From contig JALWVW010000210.1 of NCBI GenBank assembly GCA_027079365.1, positions 1 to 5,043 on the forward strand: DNA of 5,043 nt. The letters run 5' to 3'. Below, one piece after another: positions 1 to 4,357 of this stretch; within the stretch, counting starts at the first letter, position 1, and every line of letters starts with the position of its first letter. A program made the translations under genes and the position numbers. The notes beneath the pieces are model-generated. The model had not been told where the DNA came from and made no database searches. It worked only from the letters and a program-made list of their open reading frames with translations. Source of the stretch: Campylobacteraceae bacterium (GTDB lineage: Bacteria > Campylobacterota > Campylobacteria > Campylobacterales > Sulfurovaceae).

Positions 1-485
1 TGTCTGCGTGGCAGATGCAGCAGGGGCTGAAGGAGCTCAAAGAGCGGTGTCATGCGGTAGCCCAGTACATAGAGTAGGATGAGCCCTACCCCCAAAAATG
101 CCGAGAGTCTGGGGAGCTTGACAAAAAAAGGCCCCAGGATCGCTGCCACCAGGATCATGTGCAACACCCCAAAATAGACCCAAGAATAAGGGAAGACAAC
201 ATAGGTCACTGCCGTGACAAGCCCTGCTGCCAGTGCCAGATATCCGATCCGTCTGAGGTACTTTTGCAGAGCAAATCCTCGGCTGTAGACGAGGGTGAGA
301 CTCATCCCCACAGCGGACATGAAAATAGCCACGATCACGACACGAAACGAGACCCAAAAAAGATGTCGTGTCGTATCTATCGGACTGAACCCAAAATAAT
401 GCAGGTCATAGGAGAGATGGAAGAGCACCATCAGGATCACCCCCACCCCACGATAGAGATCCAATGATACGAGTCGCTGTGGCAT
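1..485 (-). CDS. DUF1624 / HGSNAT-like integral membrane protein, C-terminus cut by window edge
   Basis: 161 N-terminal codons of a multi-pass inner-membrane protein. The N-terminus reads RLVSLDLYRGVGVILMV followed by FHLSYDL (residues 4-28), the signature of the DUF1624 / heparan-alpha-glucosaminide N-acetyltransferase catalytic family (COG3503), with a conserved His (H23) in the first membrane segment. A second family-like element is YFGVLHMI (104-111). Hydrophobic segments lie at about 11-29, 43-65, 79-98, 103-121 and 127-143. Known members are thought to move acyl groups across the membrane; the substrate here is unknown. The start at 485 is chosen because AAAAGGAG (498-491) sits 5 nt upstream; an in-frame-looking ATG at 490 abuts the GGAG and is too close. 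It is divergent from the lipoprotein gene at 615, with its own TAAAAT box. The family call is fairly secure; any specific reaction is not. Confidence 0.85.
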   Translation of the reverse strand, partial: MPQRLVSLDLYRGVGVILMVLFHLSYDLHYFGFSPIDTTRHLFWVSFRVVIVAIFMSAVGMSLTLVYSRGFALQKYLRRIGYLALAAGLVTAVTYVVFPYSWVYFGVLHMILVAAILGPFFVKLPRLSAFLGVGLILLYVLGYRMTPLFELLQPLLHLPRR

Positions 486-539
486 GGCATCTCCTTTTGT
501 TTTCGCTCTGCGTTTGTGCGTACGGACTTGCGTAGGGAT

Positions 540-545
540 ATTTTA
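540..545 (-). promoter_or_regulatory. -10 box for the DUF1624 gene
   Basis: On the minus strand TGCTAAAATATCCC gives a TAAAAT -10 box with an upstream TG, about 55 nt before the start at 485. No convincing -35 is present, which is common for the housekeeping sigma factor in Campylobacterota. The same GCTAAAATAT string precedes alaS. Confidence 0.55.
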
Positions 546-576
546 GCATACTATGACACAACTTTGCCACACACTT

Positions 577-586
577 GTGCTATACT
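577..586 (+). promoter_or_regulatory. Extended -10 promoter for the 615-1850 lipoprotein gene
   Basis: TGTGCTATACT contains TATACT (581-586) with TG one base upstream (578-579), an extended -10 element. A start of transcription near 593 would leave a leader of about 22 nt containing AAAGGAG (602-608). No good -35 was found at the usual distance. It supports starting the gene at 615 and not at an upstream GTG. Confidence 0.5.
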
Positions 587-614
587 GAATACATACGAAC
601 CAAAGGAGTACAGC

Positions 615-1850
615 ATGAGAAAATACAGTGCGTATAAAAATGCAGCAATCACAATAATGACAGCACTTATAACTGTCGGTTGTAGTGGGAGTGGATCGGG
701 GTCTACAAAAGTAGAGATCATCAGTGACGCAGATGCCGTTGCTTATCAGATAGGAGATGGCACATGGAAGGATGACCTGACAGCGGTGAACCTCACCGAT
801 GGCAGGAAGCGTTATACTTTTGACCAGACGGGCAAGTATGGTGTGGCGTTGTATTGTAAAAGCACCTCCGATAAAGGTGTCACGATTTTTCAACTCAACA
901 CATCAGAAAGCAACTCTGTTGTCTATGAGTGCGGCAAGCAGAGTGGCTCAACTATTTCCGGAAAGATCACGGACAATACAAGTGTTACTCCAGATGGATT
1001 TGCTGTTGCTATGGGCAGAGACTACGCTATCGTAGACGACAAGGGAAACTATAGTATGCAGGTCAATCATGGTATTCGTGATCTCATAGTTGTATCACTG
1101 GTGCAACCAGTGGGCGGGAAGATTACACCTCAGAGGTTCTATCTGGAGAGAGATATCGACTTTACGGGCCCCGATATTGGACACTCTGTGACATTGAAAG
1201 ATGCCGAGACACATACCATGAGTGGATACAGCTTTACGAAAGTTGCCAATACAAAAGCGTACGCTATGCTTTTGAGCAAAAACGACACACTCTTTACGGC
1301 AAATATTTCTGGAAAATGGTATATACCTACTGCTGGACTCGTGGCAGAAGATGCCTACCTCTTCTACGGTGTGCACGCGCAACATATTGCCTCCTATCTG
1401 GAGGTCTATGGCGCCAATAGTATTCCAAAACAGGATAAAAATATGGATGCTTCATATGTGGCATCATTGCAAGGAGTAGCTTATACCAAAGCAACAGGAA
1501 AATTTGTCGGGCTGGACTATGTGCCCTCGGCACAAAGCCATGCTATGAGATATTTTGTTGCCGATGCAAAGAAAACGGCAACCAAGGAGTACTACTATGC
1601 GGTACTATCCTCAGGGTGGCTAAATGGGGAAACAGACTATACTTTGCCAGACCTCTCTTCTCTGGCTGGTTTTGCAGGAGTATGGAGTGTGCAAGGTGCT
1701 GATAAGGCAGGGGTATTGGTTTTGATGTCCAATAAAACCATAAAAGAGATGTTTGAGGCTCAGAGAGTGTATGCGCCAAAAGGGAGTCCCAACTTTTTCT
1801 TTGTCATTCCTGGCGCCAAGTACGAAACGGCCTATAAGAGTGTTCTGTAG
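615..1850 (+). CDS. Predicted lipoprotein of unknown function (411 aa)
   Basis: I do not recognise a characterised family. The N-terminus has a short basic region (MRKYSAYK), a hydrophobic stretch (10-21) and a lipobox-like ITVGC with Cys23, followed by a Ser/Gly linker, so it is probably exported and lipid-anchored; Thr at -3 makes the lipobox imperfect. Residues about 31-105 look like a beta-rich domain with Cys81 and Cys96, which could form a disulfide. Residues about 111-165 (SGKITD, then AIVDDKGNYSMQV) resemble a carboxypeptidase-regulatory-like beta-sandwich. The remaining ~240 residues are aromatic-rich without a motif I can name. The frame is open upstream to a GTG at 516, but that extension would cover the promoter; ATG 615 has AAAGGAG 6 nt upstream and starts the signal sequence. 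It ends in TAG and is followed by a palindrome, so it is probably monocistronic. Confidence 0.8.
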   Translation: MRKYSAYKNAAITIMTALITVGCSGSGSGSTKVEIISDADAVAYQIGDGTWKDDLTAVNLTDGRKRYTFDQTGKYGVALYCKSTSDKGVTIFQLNTSESNSVVYECGKQSGSTISGKITDNTSVTPDGFAVAMGRDYAIVDDKGNYSMQVNHGIRDLIVVSLVQPVGGKITPQRFYLERDIDFTGPDIGHSVTLKDAETHTMSGYSFTKVANTKAYAMLLSKNDTLFTANISGKWYIPTAGLVAEDAYLFYGVHAQHIASYLEVYGANSIPKQDKNMDASYVASLQGVAYTKATGKFVGLDYVPSAQSHAMRYFVADAKKTATKEYYYAVLSSGWLNGETDYTLPDLSSLAGFAGVWSVQGADKAGVLVLMSNKTIKEMFEAQRVYAPKGSPNFFFVIPGAKYETAYKSVL

Positions 1851-1878
1851 CCAACATAGACCTCGCTGTCTCAGATAA

Positions 1879-1898
1879 GGTGCGTTAGCAAACGCACC
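1879..1898. repeat. REP-like perfect palindrome with a GTAG-type flank
   Basis: GGTGCGTT (1879-1886), loop AGCA, AACGCACC (1891-1898): a perfect 8-bp stem. On the minus strand it reads GTAGGGTGCGTTTGCTAACG, so a GTAG tetranucleotide precedes the hairpin. This layout is typical of REP palindromes mobilised by RAYT (TnpA-REP) transposases, and GTAGGGTGCGTT-type units are abundant in many environmental bacterial genomes. It sits 28 bp after the lipoprotein stop and might also stabilise or end that transcript, but there is no T run, so it is not a canonical intrinsic terminator. Confidence 0.6.
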
Positions 1899-1990
1899 CT
1901 ACGAATCCCCCGACTCTAACTCCTAATTCTCTCCACGATTTACCCACGATTCTCCGTCATACTACCCTATCTAGACAGAAGGAGACAGAG

Positions 1991-2518
1991 ATGAAAAAGG
2001 TAATTTTAGGCCTGTTGGTAACGGTGGCACTGTTGGTGCTGAGTGGATGTGGTGGTGCGAGTGCATCTGAGGGTGACCGGGTGGTGGTCATCAACCATTA
2101 TGAGGCTCAGGCATCTGATGATGCCACGACGACAGATGATGTCACGACGACAGAGATAGTAGAGGTGGCAGATGAGGTGACAGTATCCGAGGGTCTGTCA
2201 GAAGTCGATATCCTCGATCTGGATGACGGTTATACCATAGAGGGCTTTAGCAGCTATGGCAATGGTGTGGTGCTGCGCTTTTATGAGGGGCGCTATAGCT
2301 ATGAGCGCACCGATGAAGAGGGCGTGGTGCGTGAGTCTTTTGATGGCTACTTTGCGCTGCAAAACGGTGCGATCAAGATCTATTTTGGTGATGATGACGG
2401 GGGTGGCTATGCCATCGAGACTCACAGCGGACTGTTGGAAGAAGGCTACTTCTACGATATCACAGGTGTTAGAGATGATATCACGATAGCATCGATCTAT
2501 AGAAGTGGAGCACTGTAA
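1991..2518 (+). CDS. Small acidic predicted lipoprotein (175 aa), unknown function
   Basis: A textbook lipoprotein signal: MKK, a hydrophobic core and the lipobox LSGC with Cys20. Gly21/Gly22 follow the Cys, with no Asp at +2 that would suggest inner-membrane retention in enterobacterial rules. Residues 43-54 are a duplicated hexapeptide (DDATTT, DDVTTT) in a disordered acidic Thr-rich linker that runs to about residue 70. The rest (about 75-175) alternates hydrophobic and polar residues with many Tyr, Gly and Asp (SYGNGVVLRFYEGRYSYE, then DGYFALQNGAIKIYFG), consistent with a small beta-barrel or sandwich domain at the cell surface or in the periplasm. AAGGAG (1979-1984) lies 6 nt before the ATG. 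It is separated from the preceding gene by 140 bp and from the next by 35 bp that contain another promoter-like box. No function can be assigned. Confidence 0.82.
   Translation: MKKVILGLLVTVALLVLSGCGGASASEGDRVVVINHYEAQASDDATTTDDVTTTEIVEVADEVTVSEGLSEVDILDLDDGYTIEGFSSYGNGVVLRFYEGRYSYERTDEEGVVRESFDGYFALQNGAIKIYFGDDDGGGYAIETHSGLLEEGYFYDITGVRDDITIASIYRSGAL
2117..2152 (+). repeat. 18-bp tandem duplication inside the small lipoprotein gene
   Basis: Two adjacent 18-bp units, GATGATGCCACGACGACA and GATGATGTCACGACGACA, differ at one base. They are in frame and encode DDATTT and DDVTTT in the linker after the lipidated Cys. The near identity suggests recent duplication by slippage; copy number could vary between strains and would only change linker length. 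Confidence 0.85.
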
Positions 2519-2530
2519 CCATACTTTTGG

Positions 2531-2536
2531 TAAAAT
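2531..2536 (+). promoter_or_regulatory. -10 box for the repeat-rich secreted protein gene
   Basis: TTTTGGTAAAATATCC in the 35-bp gap after the small lipoprotein gene has a TAAAAT -10 box, 18 bp before the ATG at 2554. AAAGGAG (2542-2548) falls in between. The leader would be only about 10-12 nt. Read-through from the upstream gene is also possible. Confidence 0.45.
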
Positions 2537-2553
2537 ATCCCAAAGGAGTATAG

Positions 2554-3120
2554 ATGTTGAGGCATATAGTAAGATGGGGTATCGTGAGTGGGCTGTTGCT
2601 GTTTGCAGGTGTGGCACAGGCAAAAACAAGCCCGGACTACAGAGCGGGATATAATGATGGCTGTTCCAGTAGCAGAGGGCACTATACCCGCAGTGCCTAC
2701 AAGTATCGCCACTCCAGCACCTACCACAGCGGATGGCGCAAGGGCAAACACAGCTGCACCAGACACAGAACCTCCAAACGCAAGGTACATCGCAGGCACC
2801 AATATCGTGCAAAAAAATGCAACACGGAGGCGCCCTGGGTTGCATTTCAGCATGGCTGGGATGATGGATACCGCTCTGCCAAAGGCAAGTATCGTTACAG
2901 TGATCGTGGATGTGCCTCTTACCGCCATGGCTGGGTCAGTGGCTACCGTTCCTGCCACTGTGCCGCACAGCGCAGACCGGACAGCTATGTAGAGGGGTAC
3001 CATGATGGGTGCGCGAGCAGAGCAGGGGGAGAAGAGATCAAAGAGGAAGGATACTATCAAACCTCACCCAGATACCACAAGGGTTGGATGCAGGGCTATG
3101 AGGATTGTCAGAGTATTTGA
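2554..3120 (+). CDS. Secreted basic protein with repeated Y-x-x-G-W/Y-x-x-G motif (188 aa), unknown function
   Basis: The signal peptide ends in GVAQA with likely cleavage after Ala23, so the mature protein is probably periplasmic or secreted. The mature part carries six copies of Y/F-x-x-G-W/Y-x-x-G-x-x-S/D-C/A/S, starting at Tyr29, Tyr57, Phe98, Tyr123, Tyr145 and Tyr174. They fall into three pairs: the first of each pair (such as YRAGYNDGCSSS) is followed 25-29 residues later by a second ending in Cys (GWRKGKHSC, GWVSGYRSC, GWMQGYEDC). A very basic insert (about 69-88, RHRTSKRKVHRR) separates pairs 1 and 2. It is rich in Cys, Gly, Tyr, Arg and His, suggesting disulfides or metal or anion binding, but no family is recognised. 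The ATG has AAAGGAG 5 nt upstream. The 3' end overlaps the convergent minus-strand gene by 13 bp (3108-3120). Long open frames on both strands inside it are composition shadows. Confidence 0.8.
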   Translation: MLRHIVRWGIVSGLLLFAGVAQAKTSPDYRAGYNDGCSSSRGHYTRSAYKYRHSSTYHSGWRKGKHSCTRHRTSKRKVHRRHQYRAKKCNTEAPWVAFQHGWDDGYRSAKGKYRYSDRGCASYRHGWVSGYRSCHCAAQRRPDSYVEGYHDGCASRAGGEEIKEEGYYQTSPRYHKGWMQGYEDCQSI

Positions 3121-3455
3121 TGTGTTTTTTTGGCTATTTGGGAAGCCCTGTACTTTTGTATTATGCTCTGATCGGCAACTTTGCTGACCAGTGCGGCATC
3201 TTTGCCTAGAGGAATCGCCATGAAAACCAGTGTTTTATACTCAAAAAGAACCGCATTACCCGTATCAATGGTATGACTGATGGTAGATCGGGCGAGCTTT
3301 GCCAGCTGAGAGACAGACATATCTACCTTGATCATGCTGCTAGGGTCATTTGAAATACCGTTCAGCTTTCGAAACAAACCAAGCCTTTTCCTGTCCCATA
3401 CGAGATAGACACCTACGATTGAAAAAATGGGAACACTAAAATATATCCAGGGCAT
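3108..3455 (-). CDS. Small single-pass membrane protein, paralogue of the 3731-4018 gene (115 aa)
   Basis: One membrane segment (about residues 3-20) is followed by DRKRL (21-25), so by the positive-inside rule the ~90-residue C-terminal part should be cytoplasmic. Conserved points shared with the 3731-4018 product are Y5, F6, Y17, V19, RKRL (22-25), N32, LFEY (70-73), L76, A80, P82, L83 and LVS-x-V (89-93). It has an extra basic C-terminal tail of 22 residues (ADQSIIQKYRASQIAKK onward). The frame is open to an ATG at 3521 with no ribosome binding site. The start at 3455 is preferred: AAGGAA lies 7 nt upstream, and from this Met the two paralogues align residue for residue. The gene is separated from its paralogue by an intrinsic terminator, so it is probably transcribed on its own. 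It is convergent with, and overlaps by 13 bp, the plus-strand gene ending at 3120. Function unknown. Confidence 0.75.
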   Translation of the reverse strand: MPWIYFSVPIFSIVGVYLVWDRKRLGLFRKLNGISNDPSSMIKVDMSVSQLAKLARSTISHTIDTGNAVLFEYKTLVFMAIPLGKDAALVSKVADQSIIQKYRASQIAKKTHQIL

Positions 3456-3486
3456 ACTAAAATTCCTTATGGGTAATTGATATCCC

Positions 3487-3492
3487 ATTGTA
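3487..3492 (-). promoter_or_regulatory. Candidate -10 box for the 3108-3455 gene
   Basis: Minus-strand TACAAT lies 31 nt before the preferred start at 3455, with AAGGAA between. No -35 is evident. A second candidate, TATACT at 3534-3529 on the same strand, would also work with a longer leader, so the assignment between them is open. Confidence 0.35.
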
Positions 3493-3607
3493 CTGTGATC
3501 AAAAAAGGAAAAGAAGGGCATTTTTCACAGTATAATTTTGAGAGAAATGACAAGTGCTGGGTCGAAAATCATAGACCGAATATCTGTGGGGAAGTGCGCA
3601 AGATAAC

Positions 3608-3639
3608 AAAAGAGACACCAAGAAGATCTTGGCGCCTCT
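3608..3639 (-). terminator. Intrinsic terminator downstream of the 3731-4018 gene
   Basis: In minus-strand RNA, AGAGGCGCCAAGA (3639-3627) pairs with UCUUGGUGUCUCU (3623-3611) across a UCU loop: 13 bp, two of them G-U. It runs into a UUU tract at 3610-3608 and then GUUAUCUU. On the plus strand the two wobbles become A-C mismatches and no T run follows, so the terminator acts on minus-strand transcripts. It lies about 92 nt after the stop of the riboswitch-controlled gene and before its paralogue, which implies separate transcription. Confidence 0.75.
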
Positions 3640-3640
3640 A

Positions 3641-3648
3641 GGGGGGGG
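3641..3648. repeat. Run of eight G (C on the minus strand)
   Basis: An 8-base G tract sits one base from the base of the terminator stem, in the 3' untranslated region of the 3731-4018 gene. Poly-G runs of this length are slippage-prone and drive phase variation in Campylobacter and Helicobacter, but this one is not inside a reading frame or an evident promoter. Confidence 0.7.
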
Positions 3649-3730
3649 ATCAAAAGTATAGCATGACAACAGAGGTAGCAGAAGGGCATTTTGGGTATTT
3701 TTATTTTGTCCTAAATGCCAAGTACCCCTC

Positions 3731-4018
3731 TTAGTCTCTCACCCTGCTGACCAGAATATTGCACTCGTCCAGTGGCATCGCCACATAGATCAGGTGTCTG
3801 TATTCGAATAGAATACTCTGGTTGGCGTTGGCTGAAGGAATGATCCTTGTGGGTGTCGATTGGGCAAATTTCTGAATAGAGATAGGCATTTGTGCACTAT
3901 ACTCTTCCTGGCGATTCATCTGGTTGACCTCCTTGTAAAAAAGAAGCCTTTTTCTTTCTGCGACCATATAGATCACAAGTATCACCGCCAATATACTGTA
4001 AAAATAGAGTAAAAACAT
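3731..4018 (-). CDS. Small single-pass membrane protein downstream of a c-di-GMP riboswitch (95 aa)
   Basis: Residues 2-20 form one hydrophobic membrane segment followed by ERKRL (21-25), predicting N-out with a ~70-residue cytoplasmic domain. That domain contains SILFEYRHLIYVAMPL and ends in LVSRVRD. A gapless alignment with the 3108-3455 product over the first 93 residues gives about 26 identities by hand count, clustered at RKRL, LFEY, PL and LVS-x-V, so the two are paralogues. I recognise no named family. The ATG at 4018 is chosen over an in-frame GTG at 4021 because GAGGAG (4030-4025) is then 6 nt away and the paralogue alignment begins exactly there. The leader of about 200 nt carries a GEMM-I aptamer, so expression likely responds to c-di-GMP. 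A role in c-di-GMP outputs such as adhesion, biofilm or motility is inferred only from this. An intrinsic terminator follows. Confidence 0.82.
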   Translation of the reverse strand: MFLLYFYSILAVILVIYMVAERKRLLFYKEVNQMNRQEEYSAQMPISIQKFAQSTPTRIIPSANANQSILFEYRHLIYVAMPLDECNILVSRVRD

Positions 4019-4088
4019 CACACACTCCTCGTTGTAAAATCACGACATTAAATAAAAATTTACAAGAGAAAAAGTGAATAGTGGGGAA

Positions 4089-4109
4089 GTATCATCAAGG
4101 GGACAATAC
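4089..4109 (-). promoter_or_regulatory. Hairpin between riboswitch and gene, possible expression platform
   Basis: Minus-strand GUAUUGUC (4109-4102) can pair with GAUGAUAC (4096-4089) around a CCCUU loop, 8 bp with two G-U pairs. Its 5' arm begins GTATTG, identical to the 5' strand of aptamer stem P1 (4197-4192), so the P1 3' strand CAAT (4121-4118) could pair with either copy. That is the usual logic of a switch. No U tract follows directly, so a translational or RNA-stability mechanism would be as likely as termination. Confidence 0.35.
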
Positions 4110-4115
4110 ACTACA

Positions 4116-4197
4116 CCATTGGTAACCCGGCTAACTCCAGAGTGGAGTCCCGTGGCTTTCCGTCCCTACCTCGCGATAGGTTTGGCTTTTTCAATAC
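4116..4197 (-). promoter_or_regulatory. Cyclic di-GMP-I (GEMM-I) riboswitch aptamer
   Basis: Minus-strand RNA senses the second messenger c-di-GMP. In order: P1 5' strand (4197-4192), an A-rich joining segment, GCCAAACC (4186-4179), a 6-bp stem P2 (4180-4175 with 4170-4165) capped by a GCGA GNRA tetraloop, then GGGACGGAAAGCC (4166-4154), P3 (CGG 4152-4150 with CCG 4130-4128, and ACTCC 4148-4144 with GGAGT 4138-4134), AGCCGGGTTACC (4132-4121) and the P1 3' strand. These match the GEMM-I consensus GCAAACC, GGGACGCAAAGCC, AGCCGGGUUGCC and the tetraloop that docks onto P3. By my alignment to the Vibrio Vc2 aptamer, the ligand-contacting G20 (4186) and A47 (4159) are kept, while the tertiary pair G21-C46 is C-G here (4185, 4160), a compensatory swap. 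It lies in the leader of the gene starting at 4018. Confidence 0.88.
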
Positions 4198-4222
4198 CGT
4201 ATATCTGAAATGTCGTACCCAT

Positions 4223-4252
4223 ATTATAGTGCAAAAGAGCCGTGTAAGTCAA
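4223..4252 (-). promoter_or_regulatory. Sigma-70-type promoter of the riboswitch transcript
   Basis: Minus strand: -35 TTGACT (4252-4247), an 18-bp spacer and -10 TATAAT (4228-4223, a perfect consensus). Transcription should start near 4216, about 20 nt before the aptamer and about 200 nt before the ATG at 4018. This is the strongest promoter in the window and fits a switch gated after initiation. Confidence 0.8.
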
Positions 4253-4269
4253 TACATAGCTTACACGGC
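4239..4269. repeat. Perfect 10-bp inverted repeat over the riboswitch promoter, candidate operator
   Basis: GCCGTGTAAG (4239-4248) and CTTACACGGC (4260-4269) are perfect inverse copies separated by 11 bp. The left arm lies in the -35/-10 spacer and touches the -35 box; the centre of symmetry (about 4254) adjoins the -35. A dimeric regulator binding here could block RNA polymerase on the minus strand. It could instead be a hairpin, but neither side has a proper U tract. A looser inverted repeat, GGAGTT (4275-4280) with AACTCC (4299-4304), lies between it and the alaS promoter. Confidence 0.6.
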
Positions 4270-4322
4270 ACACAGGAGTTATCTCTCTAGAAGCTATCAA
4301 CTCCCGATAACCACAATTTAGC

Positions 4323-4328
4323 TAAAAT
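4323..4328 (+). promoter_or_regulatory. -10 box for alaS
   Basis: TTTAGCTAAAATATCTCC contains TAAAAT (4323-4328), the same GCTAAAATAT form found ahead of the DUF1624 gene, 29 bp before the alaS ATG. No -35 is clear. Initiation near 4335 would leave a leader of about 22 nt. Confidence 0.55.
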
Positions 4329-4357
4329 ATCTCCACTTTATTTCAGGACATTTTACT

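Noticed and set aside
516..614. N-terminal extension of the 411-aa lipoprotein to a GTG at 516
   Set aside because: It would run through the extended -10 promoter at 577-586 and bury the lipoprotein signal; the ATG at 615 has a proper AAAGGAG.
2198..2845. 215-codon minus-strand open frame
   Set aside because: It spans the opposite strand of two well-supported plus-strand genes and looks like a composition shadow.
2497..3060. 187-codon minus-strand open frame, and a 134-codon plus-strand frame at 2588-2992
   Set aside because: Both overlap the secreted repeat protein; they have no usable ribosome binding site that I can see, and the 2554 frame has a signal peptide, a strong site and an internal repeat.
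3129..3146. T7 run with GGCT/AGCC hairpin near the convergent gene ends, considered as a terminator
   Set aside because: The T run is on the 5' side for the plus strand and becomes an A run after the hairpin on the minus strand; the stem is only 4 bp.
3456..3521. 22-residue N-terminal extension of the 3108-3455 protein (ATG at 3521)
   Set aside because: No ribosome binding site; the candidate TACAAT promoter box lies inside it, and the paralogue alignment starts at the Met encoded at 3455.
3547..3606. 19-codon plus-strand ORF just after a perfect TATAAT (3531-3536)
   Set aside because: No -35 or ribosome binding site, no recognisable peptide; the TATAAT overlaps an inverse TATACT and may be chance in AT-rich sequence.
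4060..4095. 11-residue minus-strand ORF (ATG at 4095) in the riboswitch leader, considered as a leader peptide
   Set aside because: No ribosome binding site precedes it and its start lies inside the predicted hairpin; not supported.
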